Notes: generated by a model not told the origin, from the sequence alone. 25,552 nt of DNA from G963666945 sp963666945 (GCA_963666945.2 CAXXRT010000050.1:1-25552), one strand, 5' to 3'. Positions 15,519 to 23,401 are shown, numbered from the stretch's first letter. Program-made: numbers and translations.

Positions 15519-16754
15519 TTGTCTTTTAGAGAAGGTTTTACGTGGGAGATCGGTTTAGTAGGATTATCCCTTACAGCATTTACTCTGGCGAACATACTGA
15601 CAAAGCGAAATAAGAATCAGGCTGACTGGCTGCTGTGTATATGGCTGATTGTCCTAAATGTGCCATTTATGCACTCAGTGCTATCACACCTGAGCTTACC
15701 AAGTTCTGTATTTTATCGGTACACTAACCCAACACTCAACCTATTGCATGGTCCGCTAATGTATTTGTACGTTCGTGTGTTGATTAGTTGCAAGAAGCTT
15801 ACAATACGAACCTCTGAGCTCTTTCATTTTATTCCATTCGGACTAAGCTACCTTCTATTCGTTATTGTCTTCCCTCATGAACCCATGATTCCTCAACCTG
15901 ACAGGTTGAACCTTGAGGTTAGTTTGCTGACTGAGAATGCCTTTGTAAGTTTTTTTAACCCTATTTTGATTCATTTTGGTCTTATTAATGTAATTTTCTT
16001 TGTTGGCTATTCACTGACGACTATATACATAGTGAAGAGGCATCAGAAAAATATCCTTGAAATATTCTCTCATAATGAAAATCAAATTAGTTTAAAGTGG
16101 ATATACGCATTACCAAGTACTTTCGCCGTGCTCGTAGGATCAAATGTTGTTTATGAAAACTATTTTTACTCTAGTGTATTTATTCACCCTTTAACACTTC
16201 ACATGCTTTCGTTTCTTTGCTTTACTATTCTTCTTTGTTTTTTTGGTGTAAAACAAAAACCTGTTTTTCAGCTTGAATATCCACAAGAAAATCCTGAGGA
16301 AGTCGATAAAGAAGGAAGTAATAGCAAAGAAGGAAGTAATAGCGCTGAAACAGAAATTGAAAAAGAAAAAAGTGATATCACCGGAAATAATGAAAGTGAT
16401 GAGTTCATTTTGCAGACAATTAACGTAATGCAATCCTATATGAAAAGTGAGAAACCGTATCTAAACCCGGATTTTTCTGTCTACACGTTGGCGAATTCTC
16501 TGGGCATTCCAAGACGAACACTATCTCTGGTGCTCAATCGGGGCCTATCAAAAAACTTTTATCAATACGTAAATGAATACCGAATTGAAGAGGTGAAAGT
16601 AAAACTTGCTAGCGAAGATGAGAAATCCACTATTCTGGATATTGCGTTAAAGGTTGGTTTCAAATCGAAATCAAGCTTTAACAGCCTTTTTAAGCAATAC
16701 TGTCAGGTTACACCTTCACAGTATCGAAAGATGATTAAGCAACAAAATGATTAA
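15519..16754 (+). CDS. Membrane-anchored AraC-family transcriptional regulator
   Basis: This 411-residue protein joins an integral-membrane N-terminal half to a DNA-binding C-terminus. About seven hydrophobic helices span residues 10-245, for example IGLVGLSLTAFTLANIL, GPLMYLYVRVLIS and LHMLSFLCFTILLCFFG. A polar linker (255-295) contains an EGSNS-KEGSNS repeat encoded by two 15-bp direct repeats (16311-16325 and 16329-16343). Residues about 318-408 form the two helix-turn-helix units of the AraC/XylS family (YTLANSLGIPRRTLSLVLN, then ILDIALKVGFKSKSSFNSLF and VTPSQYRKM). The start is TTG at 15519, eight bases after GGAG (15507-15510). The signal is unknown, but the layout suggests membrane sensing directly coupled to transcription. 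It converges on the DUF1566 gene, a possible but untested target. Confidence 0.87.
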   Translation: MSFREGFTWEIGLVGLSLTAFTLANILTKRNKNQADWLLCIWLIVLNVPFMHSVLSHLSLPSSVFYRYTNPTLNLLHGPLMYLYVRVLISCKKLTIRTSELFHFIPFGLSYLLFVIVFPHEPMIPQPDRLNLEVSLLTENAFVSFFNPILIHFGLINVIFFVGYSLTTIYIVKRHQKNILEIFSHNENQISLKWIYALPSTFAVLVGSNVVYENYFYSSVFIHPLTLHMLSFLCFTILLCFFGVKQKPVFQLEYPQENPEEVDKEGSNSKEGSNSAETEIEKEKSDITGNNESDEFILQTINVMQSYMKSEKPYLNPDFSVYTLANSLGIPRRTLSLVLNRGLSKNFYQYVNEYRIEEVKVKLASEDEKSTILDIALKVGFKSKSSFNSLFKQYCQVTPSQYRKMIKQQND

Positions 16755-16909
16755 TAAAATAGGAGTTATTATCTGAGTTAAATGGTTTCTTAACTTCAGT
16801 ACCTTGAAAAAATCCGTTCTGTATGACTACAACTAATTATGTACTTGTTTATATTCCTTTTTGACGCAATTCCTAAGAATAGGTTCGCAAAGGATCACTA
16901 GTCTTAAAG

Positions 16910-16930
16910 TCCACCCCATTACGGGGTGGA
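16910..16930. terminator. Hairpin between convergent genes, probable bidirectional terminator
   Basis: TCCACCCC (16910-16917) and GGGGTGGA (16923-16930) form a perfect 8-bp GC-rich stem with a 5-nt loop, 19 bp past the DUF1566 stop. T-rich tails are short on both sides, so termination efficiency is uncertain. Confidence 0.5.
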
Positions 16931-16948
16931 TTAAAGCGGGGTTTTCAG

Positions 16949-18256
16949 CTACTTATTCGCAGAACGGACTAATAGGGTGTAGTTTTTAGTCATAACCAAA
17001 TCAGTCGCATTCTCAGAAGCCATTTCATAGTCTGACGGGGTTCCGGATTTAGGGTCACTTCTTTGAGCTCCTGCACCATGCCAGTCAAAGTATTCCGTTG
17101 CGGAAGAGGTCTTTTTACTGAATGCCTTACCAAAGGAAATGTATGTTGCGGTATACTTAAAGTCACCCTGAGTCGTACTACTCCAAACCCAGCTAGGATC
17201 GTTGATAGTATTATCTCCCGACAGAGTAAAGAACTGGGTATCGATAGCAGGCCATGACCCTGCCTCTCCACCATATTTTACAATACTCTGCAGCTCCTTA
17301 ATATTTGGTAAGCGCCAGTCAGAATATCCAGCTAGTTCAGAGCTCTCTGCATAAGCTAAGCTGTTTTGCCAGTTTCTTCGTACACCATCATCAGCACTTT
17401 GCCACATAAGCCCAGTAGCTCTATCTGTTACTGTACCATCTCCATTAGCGACAAAGTTATTTACACCATACACATTTTCTTCGCCGCGGACACATCTTAC
17501 AAAATTACCCGGTGCATGAACGTTTTCATCATTAGTTCCAAATTGATAACCTGTTTCATATCCTTTGATATGGCCATCTGCAAAGTTAAATCCAAAAGCA
17601 GCTTCTACATTTTCAGTATTGTGTACAGGTCCTAACGTATATTTTGTACTGGACCAGTATTGACCGATATACGCCATTCTTTTGTCATACTGGAAATCAA
17701 AGTAATTTGTATCAATATAAGGGGTGTTCGAACTTTCATCACGCGGATTAACAATCTCACCCCTAAAGTCAGCAAGAGAGTAAAGCTCTTTTATCGTAGG
17801 AAGTCGCCAGTCACTATAATATGCAACCGTTAAATCTTTACAGTAACTAATGGCATCATCGTAGGAGTAATGTTTGTAGTCAGGTGTTTTCTGCCACATC
17901 ATCCCTGTATTGTTATCAGTAATTGTTTTATCACCATTATCGGTAAAAGAAGGTTGTATCCCATCATACTGAGCATCTTGTCCATGAAGTTCGTTTCCAG
18001 CTACTGGACAGGTAATTTCAGTGCCGTTATTTCCAAAGCAAGACTCCTGCCGGGTATCAACTACAACAAAGTTTACCTTTGGTGTTTCTAATATTGAGTT
18101 GCTGGCAGAGCTATCTGAACTCATTTGCGACATATTGTCGCTACATCCAGATGCAGCCGTTATGGCTAAAGGCAATATGTATAGTTTAAATTTTCGATTA
18201 GCTTTAGTTTGTGGCATGGGCTCTGCGTCATGAGCCATAAACCGCTTGGTACTCAT
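16949..18256 (-). CDS. Exported protein with two DUF1566 (Lcl C-terminal-like) domains, probable lipoprotein
   Basis: This 435-residue protein has a basic N-terminus, a hydrophobic stretch (LYILPLAITAASGC) and a Cys at a lipobox-like site, then a Ser/Asp-rich spacer. The body has two copies of a DUF1566 repeat. Copy 1 (about residues 100-255) has NGDKTITDNNTGMMWQKT and YSDWRLPTIKELYSLADF. Copy 2 (about 268-430) has NGDGTVTDRATGLMWQSA and YSDWRLPNIKELQSIVKY. Both end in the WSST and RCVRG or LLVRSANK motifs of the family. The family is extracytoplasmic and of unknown function, sometimes linked to adhesion. AAGG supports the first ATG. An internal Met at residue 14 would give a more typical signal peptide, so the start is uncertain. 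The lipobox has Ala at -3, which is not ideal. Confidence 0.8.
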   Translation of the reverse strand: MSTKRFMAHDAEPMPQTKANRKFKLYILPLAITAASGCSDNMSQMSSDSSASNSILETPKVNFVVVDTRQESCFGNNGTEITCPVAGNELHGQDAQYDGIQPSFTDNGDKTITDNNTGMMWQKTPDYKHYSYDDAISYCKDLTVAYYSDWRLPTIKELYSLADFRGEIVNPRDESSNTPYIDTNYFDFQYDKRMAYIGQYWSSTKYTLGPVHNTENVEAAFGFNFADGHIKGYETGYQFGTNDENVHAPGNFVRCVRGEENVYGVNNFVANGDGTVTDRATGLMWQSADDGVRRNWQNSLAYAESSELAGYSDWRLPNIKELQSIVKYGGEAGSWPAIDTQFFTLSGDNTINDPSWVWSSTTQGDFKYTATYISFGKAFSKKTSSATEYFDWHGAGAQRSDPKSGTPSDYEMASENATDLVMTKNYTLLVRSANK

Positions 18257-18324
18257 CTTCGTGACCTTATCGGGTTGTTTGATTGGTTCAGGCGTATAAT
18301 CTAAGAATAAATCGAGTGCAGATC

Positions 18325-18355
18325 GTCCAATTGGCGCTGTTTGGACTATTTTTTT
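18325..18355 (+). terminator. Hairpin plus T-run of unclear purpose
   Basis: GTCCAA (18325-18330) and TTGGAC (18341-18346) form a 6-bp stem with a 10-nt loop, followed by TATTTTTTT. It reads as a terminator on the plus strand, yet no plus-strand gene lies just upstream. It could end an unannotated short RNA or sit in the promoter region of the DUF1566 gene. Confidence 0.3.
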
Positions 18356-18448
18356 GTTTTAATTTTTAGATAGAGTCGAGTTTTGTTTGTTGTCAAAGGA
18401 TTACGTACGTAGGGGGGATGAGTTTTATTGCACAATCCGCAAAGAAAG

Positions 18449-18480
18449 GTTCTTGGCCTGATATTAAGTCAGGCCTTAGA
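18449..18480 (-). terminator. Probable terminator of udp
   Basis: GGCCTGA (18455-18461) and TCAGGCC (18469-18475) form a perfect 7-bp stem with a 7-nt loop, 30 bp past the udp stop on the minus strand. The following bases in that direction are AAGAACCTTTCTTT, so the U tract is interrupted. Confidence 0.5.
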
Positions 18481-18505
18481 AAAAGAATGACAAGGAAGGA
18501 AGCAA

Positions 18506-19264
18506 TTAAAGCATCTTACGTGCAGCTTCCACTACCACTTTGATTGAACGAGCTTCGGTCTCTTTCAGAGTGGCGTGATCCGGGATCTCTTTTTGAGTAC
18601 GGTTAATGATAACGCCAGCAACGCAGCCTGCCTTCAGGCCAGAGCTTGCACACATGGTCAGCAGGGTTGCTGATTCCATCTCAAAGTTTAGAACGCCCAT
18701 TTCCTGCCACTCTTTCATTGATCCCTGAAAACGGCTTACAACCCGGCCGGAGAAGGTATCGTAGCGTTCCTGGCCCGGATAGAAGGTATCACTGGATGCG
18801 GTAATCCCCATATGGACCTTAGCACCTGTCTCTTCGACGGCTTCTTTCATAGCAGTAGCCACTGAAAAATCTGCCACTGCAGGGAACTCCATTGGAGCAA
18901 AGTGCAGGCTGGCTCCATCAAGGCGTACAGAACCGGTAGTTACGATCATATCACCAACGTATACATCGGGCTGGATTGCCCCTGTGGTACCAACGCGAAG
19001 GAAAGTACGGACACCCAACTGAGCCAGTTCTTCTACCGCAATTGAAGTTGAAGGGCCGCCGATACCGGTAGAACATACAACAATAGGTTTGCCATCAAGC
19101 TCAGCGCGGTAAATGGTATATTCACGATGGCTGGCAAGAAACTCGGGATTTTCCATTTCTTCTGCGATTTTTTTCACACGCGCAGGATCGCCCGGAATAA
19201 TCGCTACTGTCGCACCGTTCAGATCGTCCTCGGTCACACCAAGATGGAAAACTGCTTGAGACAT
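18506..19264 (-). CDS. udp: Uridine phosphorylase
   Basis: This 252-residue cytoplasmic enzyme cleaves uridine with phosphate to uracil and ribose-1-phosphate in pyrimidine salvage. It aligns along its full length with E. coli Udp (253 aa). Phosphate-binding residues are in IPGDPARV (G25, D26, R29), R47 in SHREYT, and the RVGTTGAIQP segment. The uracil site is FQGSMKEW (Gln and the preceding Arg), and the ribose site is the NFEMESATL motif. AAGGAG precedes the ATG with standard spacing. Upstream lie a near-consensus CRP site and a strong hairpin, in line with the cAMP-CRP and CytR control known for udp in enteric bacteria. I found no confident CytR site. Confidence 0.97.
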   Translation of the reverse strand: MSQAVFHLGVTEDDLNGATVAIIPGDPARVKKIAEEMENPEFLASHREYTIYRAELDGKPIVVCSTGIGGPSTSIAVEELAQLGVRTFLRVGTTGAIQPDVYVGDMIVTTGSVRLDGASLHFAPMEFPAVADFSVATAMKEAVEETGAKVHMGITASSDTFYPGQERYDTFSGRVVSRFQGSMKEWQEMGVLNFEMESATLLTMCASSGLKAGCVAGVIINRTQKEIPDHATLKETEARSIKVVVEAARKML

Positions 19265-19319
19265 AGTTGGCTCCTTTTGGGACTTGTCGTAAGTCCATTA
19301 TCTGTAGAATACAGGAAAA

Positions 19320-19360
19320 AATACCGATTCCAGATGAGACTAATTATTGGAATCGGTATT
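19320..19360 (-). terminator. 13-bp perfect hairpin with T-run between the DUF1887 gene and udp
   Basis: AATACCGATTCCA (19320-19332) and TGGAATCGGTATT (19348-19360) are exact reverse complements with a 15-nt loop. On the minus strand the hairpin is followed by a run that makes six T in total (complement of 19316-19321), the form of an intrinsic terminator. It lies after the DUF1887 stop (19479) but also downstream of the CRP site and upstream of the udp start. Confidence 0.75.
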
Positions 19361-19387
19361 ACTCTAGCGGAGAAATTTGTAATTTGG

Positions 19388-19403
19388 TGTGATTAAAATC
19401 ACG
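19388..19403 (-). promoter_or_regulatory. CRP (cAMP receptor protein) binding site for udp
   Basis: TGTGATTAAAATCACG matches TGTGA-N6-TCACA with one mismatch at the last base. It is centred about 131 bp upstream of the udp start codon. CRP activation of udp is established in E. coli. Confidence 0.75.
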
Positions 19404-19478
19404 CGTCTGTGGGCGGTTTGCAGTCTTATTTCATGAAAAAACGTTTGGCATCACATTTTTATTCTGAACTGATGATAG

Positions 19479-20639
19479 TCAGAGCTCCTCATGACCACCG
19501 GCTTCGGTAAACCAGGTTGTTAGGTGGGTCTTAAGGTCTTTGAGCTCATCGGGACCTATCAGAGCCAGTCCGAGATCTTCTGCCCGGGTGATATCATTGT
19601 GTCTCAGAGGCCGGAAGCTTACCAACATAGCGCGGGCTTGTAGCCCTCCCAACAGATCACGCAGTGATTCAAGCTTATACAGAGTATCATCACCGTCATC
19701 GCGCATACCTTTGGTTTTACACTCAATAATATGCAGCTTATTGTTTACGACAGTGGCGACATCTAGTTCGTTGCGTACCTCTCTTTCACCAAGCTGGCGG
19801 TATACCTGAACATTCAGAGATCTGTCCTGAATAGTCGGCAGTTGATCCTGAATCTGCTTAACGGTGCTGTGCACCAGTGTTTCCAGCCATTCTCCGTTTG
19901 AAAAGCGACGGGTGTCTTCACTGGAAAAGGTCAGAATACCGTTTTTGTAGGTTGCCAGCTCCGCTTCGACCAGATCGGAAAGCAGGATATTTAGCTCGCG
20001 GTAACCTTGCTGTTTTTCTGTTAGCTCGACATCCAGTTTTTGTTCTTTACGGCAGGTTGTCGCAAGGTAGTTCAGTGTTGCAAGACCGGGCCCTAACTCC
20101 AGAGCGTTCCCGGCCCATTTCTGTCCAATCCTGTATAACTTCTGATCCAGTTGCTCTGAGATCTCCTGTTCGTTAAATTCGGCTCTGGCACCGAAAATAG
20201 TCAGGTAATCCGAGATGGTGATTTCGTCATCCATCTGAATGTCAGGCATGTTTTCCGGATAGAGCCAGCAGATTTTGTCGCTGTTTGGCTCTACAACGAA
20301 TATTTCCCAGCGGTTTTTGCGGAACATTTCATACACCGTCAGCAGGCGGTGACGGACACCACAACTGGCGTTCAGTTCGATGGACTTACCACGGTTCATC
20401 AGATCCTGTTCAAGGGTCTGGATGGACTTTTTAATTAATGGTGTATCGACAATGGATGGGATTTCATAGAACTCGGTAGAAATATCATGTTGACGGAGTA
20501 CCGTTTCAAGGCGCTGATACATCGGTTTTTGGGTATCATCACCAATAAATATAATGTGTTTGCAGTGCACACGCTTGTCGAACAGGGGGGTAATCAACCG
20601 AACCGGATCCTGATCGATGATGCCAACATGGATAGCCAT
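19479..20639 (-). CDS. DUF1887 protein: CARF-like domain plus PD-(D/E)XK nuclease domain (Card1/Can2-like architecture)
   Basis: This 386-residue soluble protein belongs to the DUF1887 family. From memory, the V. cholerae member VC1899 has a solved structure, and the type III CRISPR ancillary nucleases Card1 and Can2 share this architecture. Residues 1-150 form a Rossmann-like CARF domain (MAIHVGIIDQDPVRLITPLF, then KHIIFIGDD). The ligand-loop motif, usually N-x-TGGTK, reads NASCGVR (90-96), so the Gly-Gly-Thr-Lys core is changed. A winged-helix-like linker follows. The nuclease domain from about 248 has NGEWLETLV, ELD (291-293), IIECKTKG with E306-x-K308, and DTLYKLESLRDLLGGL. This is the expected catalytic set. 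AGGA supports the start. No cas genes or CRISPR repeats lie in the window. A chemoreceptor gene is upstream on the same strand and udp downstream. The native role of stand-alone members is not known. Confidence 0.85.
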   Translation of the reverse strand: MAIHVGIIDQDPVRLITPLFDKRVHCKHIIFIGDDTQKPMYQRLETVLRQHDISTEFYEIPSIVDTPLIKKSIQTLEQDLMNRGKSIELNASCGVRHRLLTVYEMFRKNRWEIFVVEPNSDKICWLYPENMPDIQMDDEITISDYLTIFGARAEFNEQEISEQLDQKLYRIGQKWAGNALELGPGLATLNYLATTCRKEQKLDVELTEKQQGYRELNILLSDLVEAELATYKNGILTFSSEDTRRFSNGEWLETLVHSTVKQIQDQLPTIQDRSLNVQVYRQLGEREVRNELDVATVVNNKLHIIECKTKGMRDDGDDTLYKLESLRDLLGGLQARAMLVSFRPLRHNDITRAEDLGLALIGPDELKDLKTHLTTWFTEAGGHEEL

Positions 20640-20657
20640 ACTAAGTCCTCAATAAAT

Positions 20658-20718
20658 AAAATATGGCTGACAAAATTTATAATTAAGAAAAGAACAGTCC
20701 GCCATATATTTTATATGG
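20658..20718 (-). promoter_or_regulatory. Palindromic promoter or leader region of the DUF1887 gene
   Basis: CCATATA-TTT-TATATGG (20702-20718) is a perfect palindrome 63-79 bp upstream of the start codon. Its left half also forms a larger imperfect inverted repeat with AAAATATGGCTGAC just upstream of the start (near 20658-20671). It could be an operator or an mRNA leader hairpin. Confidence 0.35.
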
Positions 20719-20730
20719 TACTAACCGTAT

Positions 20731-20767
20731 AAAAATCAAGGGCGAACTGTCTACAATTCGCCCTTGA
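20731..20767 (-). terminator. Rho-independent terminator of the chemoreceptor gene
   Basis: TCAAGGGCGAA (20736-20746) and TTCGCCCTTGA (20757-20767) form a perfect 11-bp stem with a 10-nt loop. Reading on the minus strand, five T follow (complement of 20731-20735). It lies 26 bp after the stop codon and separates the gene from the DUF1887 gene. Confidence 0.92.
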
Positions 20768-20793
20768 ATAATAAAAAAGTTTAAGAGTATTTT

Positions 20794-22785
20794 TTAAAGT
20801 TTAAACTTATGCACTAACTCTGCCTGTTTTTCAGCCAAGTTGGTCAGATTACCGCTTACTGCTGTAATTTCAGTCATCGCTTGATGACTGGCATTGGCAA
20901 TATGATTGATATCTTCCAGGTTACGGGCGATATCAGAAGCCGTTTTATCCTGTTCTGCAGCAGCCTGAGAGATGTAGGTGCTCATCTGACTTATCTCCAG
21001 TATCAGCGCCTGAATTTCTTCCATTGCGCTGTTGGCTTCTGACGCTTGAGTGACAGACAGCTCCATATCTTGCATGCAGCTTTGAATAACGTTACCTGCT
21101 GATTTTGAACTTGATTGCAGGCTATTGATCATATTTTCAATTTCAGATGTGGATTCAGAAGTTCGCTGCGCCAGCACCCGAACCTCATCCGCTACAACCG
21201 CAAAGCCTCGTCCCTGTTCACCGGCACGTGCTGCTTCAATGGCGGCGTTCAGGGCCAGTAGGTTGGTCTGCTCGGCGATATTTTGGATGACATCCAGAAT
21301 AGACCCGATTTCACTACTCATTTTTTGTAGTTCAGAAACGGCTTCAACCGATTCAGTCAGGCGGTTTTCCAGTTGGTTAATCGTACTGATATTTGTACTC
21401 ATCACCTGACGGCCGGTTTCTGATGCGGTTTCGACCTGATGGACTTTTTCCAGCGAGCTCTGTGCACTCTGAGCTACCTCACGTACGGAATTTTCCATTT
21501 CGGTCATCGCCGTGGCCACATTTGCGGTCTGCGAGCGCTGAGAGTTGAGCTGATCCTGGGCTCCCTGAGAGGTTTCCTGATTGATCATTGCTTCCTGAGT
21601 CAGGTTGTCAGAGGCGTTGTTAATCTGCATCAGAATATCGCGCAGGCTGTCTGCCAGTGTATTGATGTGACGGCCAACACTGCTGAATTCATTATTATTC
21701 CGGATCTCTATTCGGTCTGTCATATCCCCGGCAGTAAGATGTTCCAGTGTTTTAAGAATACGGGTCATTGGCTCCCTTACGCTGTGAGCAATGTGATATC
21801 CGATACCCATCGCAATAAGCACAACAATGACACCAATAGTAATCGCTTTTACGAGCGATTCTTTGTTGATCTGATCCGCTTGTATCAGAGAATTGTCCAG
21901 CTGATTGGTAGCAACAGAAGAAAATTTATCAAGAATTATCATGGCATTATCAACTTCGATTGCCAGATTGGATATGTTCTGATAAAGGCGTTCTCGTGCA
22001 GTCAGGTAGGCGTAATACTGATCCAGCACACCCCCTGACTTACCTATATCCTGGGTAAATTGTTCAACAGCTTGATCAAATCTGTTTTTCAGAGACGGTA
22101 GTTGAGCGGCAAGGCCTTTATAGGCGTAATTTAGCTGAGAAACCGCTTTTTTGTTTTGCATAACTGCCTTTTTCACAACCGCAGTATCCATACTTGTCAA
22201 TGCGTCTGAAGTCGTCACATCCGCTTTTTTCAGCTTTACAAAGTAGCTTTTTGCCAGCAGTTTAACGGCAATGCTATTTTGGTCATCAACATGGCTTTTC
22301 ATCTCGACGCGCAGATCCTGACTGAGTTTCTGAAAGCGGCGGGTAGACTCACGTACTTGTAGCTGTGAGGTGAACATCTGCTGGTAGTTATTCATTGCCT
22401 CCTGTGCTTCGGCAAAGTACCGGCCTTCCATTACTTTCAGTTCTTCCATAGGATTGCGAAGTTCAGGATAGCTCTGGCTGGCATCAGTAAGGTTTCTGAA
22501 TGTTTTCGCAAACTTTTGCTTTGAATTGGCAAAATTAGAGCGCATTTTCTCCATTCGCTCTGAGTTTTGTGTAGTAAGAAAATCCTTAAATGCTTTATCT
22601 GCGGAAAGCAATTCAACACTGGTTTTATTAGCAAAGGTCACAAGGGGTAATGCTTTATTAGTGACAGAGCTAAATTTGAAATGGATGTCATCCATTCCTC
22701 TTATCATGATGATGATAGTAATGATAAACATCACGACAATTAACGAAAAACCGGCATACATACGCCGGATTACCGAACCCTTCAT
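20794..22785 (-). CDS. Methyl-accepting chemotaxis protein
   Basis: This transmembrane chemoreceptor should signal to CheA/CheW at the cell pole. I start it at ATG 22783-22785 (663 aa), because AGGAGAG precedes that codon; the 40 extra codons upstream are a low-complexity in-frame extension. TM1 covers about residues 8-28, followed by a 280-residue all-helical periplasmic sensor domain (possibly a helical bimodular type). TM2 lies near 312-332 (ITIGVIVVLIAMGIGYHIA) and HAMP near 333-385. The signalling tip is NIAEQTNLLALNAAIEAARAG, followed by GRGFAVVADEVRVLAQR (about 503-540). The C-terminus ends VHKFKL with no NWETF-type tether, so adaptation enzymes would not dock there. The ligand cannot be read from sequence. 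It has its own terminator. Confidence 0.93.
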   Translation of the reverse strand: MKGSVIRRMYAGFSLIVVMFIITIIIMIRGMDDIHFKFSSVTNKALPLVTFANKTSVELLSADKAFKDFLTTQNSERMEKMRSNFANSKQKFAKTFRNLTDASQSYPELRNPMEELKVMEGRYFAEAQEAMNNYQQMFTSQLQVRESTRRFQKLSQDLRVEMKSHVDDQNSIAVKLLAKSYFVKLKKADVTTSDALTSMDTAVVKKAVMQNKKAVSQLNYAYKGLAAQLPSLKNRFDQAVEQFTQDIGKSGGVLDQYYAYLTARERLYQNISNLAIEVDNAMIILDKFSSVATNQLDNSLIQADQINKESLVKAITIGVIVVLIAMGIGYHIAHSVREPMTRILKTLEHLTAGDMTDRIEIRNNNEFSSVGRHINTLADSLRDILMQINNASDNLTQEAMINQETSQGAQDQLNSQRSQTANVATAMTEMENSVREVAQSAQSSLEKVHQVETASETGRQVMSTNISTINQLENRLTESVEAVSELQKMSSEIGSILDVIQNIAEQTNLLALNAAIEAARAGEQGRGFAVVADEVRVLAQRTSESTSEIENMINSLQSSSKSAGNVIQSCMQDMELSVTQASEANSAMEEIQALILEISQMSTYISQAAAEQDKTASDIARNLEDINHIANASHQAMTEITAVSGNLTNLAEKQAELVHKFKL

Positions 22786-22822
22786 ATTCTCTCCTAAGTA
22801 ACTACATAAAAAATATAAAAAA

Positions 22823-22859
22823 AAGACAAATTGTCTTAAAAAATTTACAAAATTGTAAA
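22823..22859. promoter_or_regulatory. Two adjacent palindromes in the chemoreceptor upstream region
   Basis: AAGACAA-A-TTGTCTT (22823-22837) and TTTACAA-AA-TTGTAAA (22844-22859) are perfect 7-bp-arm palindromes sharing an ACAA-n-TTGT core. They lie 38-74 bp upstream of the chemoreceptor start. On the minus strand the first is followed by eight T, so it could also act as a weak leader terminator. Confidence 0.4.
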
Positions 22860-23028
22860 AAATACTAGAGGTTTTTTGACCCGCATTCCATGATAGGGTA
22901 CGCAAAATGCGTTTCGAGGGAATAACAGAGTTTAAAAAAGGAGAGTTAGTCGGCGTTTTTATTGAGGTTTAGTGAACCATCCCGCATACTGAGACTAATG
23001 AAACAGAACTGGTACATTGGAGTAACAA

Positions 23029-23379
23029 ATGGCGGAAGAAACCATATTTAGTAAAATTATTCGTAAAGAGATCCCAGCCGATATCGTTTATCAGGACGAC
23101 CTGGTTACGGCTTTCAGAGATATTAATCCGAGGGCTCCGAGCCATATTCTGATTATCCCGAACAAGTTCATTCCGACGACAAATGATATTGAAGAAGAAG
23201 ATGAACTGGCAATGGGGCGCATGTTTACTGCTGCCAGAAAGATTGCCAAGGAAGAGGGGATTGATGAAGACGGTTATCGTTTGATTGTGAATTGTAATGC
23301 CCACGGTGGTCAGGAAGTCTATCATATTCATATGCACCTATTAGGTGGTCGACCACTTGGCCCGCTTCTGCTGGATTGA
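23029..23379 (+). CDS. hinT: HIT-family purine nucleoside phosphoramidase
   Basis: This 116-residue HIT protein hydrolyses adenosine or guanosine 5'-phosphoramidates and AMP-lysine adducts in the cytoplasm. It has the family's FSKIIRKEIPADIVYQDD opening and the catalytic histidine triad H99-I-H101-M-H103 (YHIHMHLLGGR). The length is typical (E. coli HinT 119 aa). GGAG six bases upstream supports the ATG. The order hinT, lipoprotein(s), lpoB follows that of E. coli (hinT-ycfL-lpoB), which supports the symbol. A terminator follows, so it may be expressed separately from the lipoprotein genes. Confidence 0.95.
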   Translation: MAEETIFSKIIRKEIPADIVYQDDLVTAFRDINPRAPSHILIIPNKFIPTTNDIEEEDELAMGRMFTAARKIAKEEGIDEDGYRLIVNCNAHGGQEVYHIHMHLLGGRPLGPLLLD

Positions 23380-23401
23380 TGGCTCTTCTTGAGTAGTAAT
23401 T

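Noticed and set aside
21439..22038. 199-aa plus-strand ORF inside the chemoreceptor gene
   Set aside because: It is fully antisense to a conserved chemoreceptor, has a Cys/His-rich nonsense composition and no motif.
22786..22905. 40-residue N-terminal extension of the chemoreceptor
   Set aside because: AGGAGAG directly precedes the internal ATG at 22783-22785, and the extension would put a second hydrophobic stretch before TM1; it overlaps the palindromic regulatory region.
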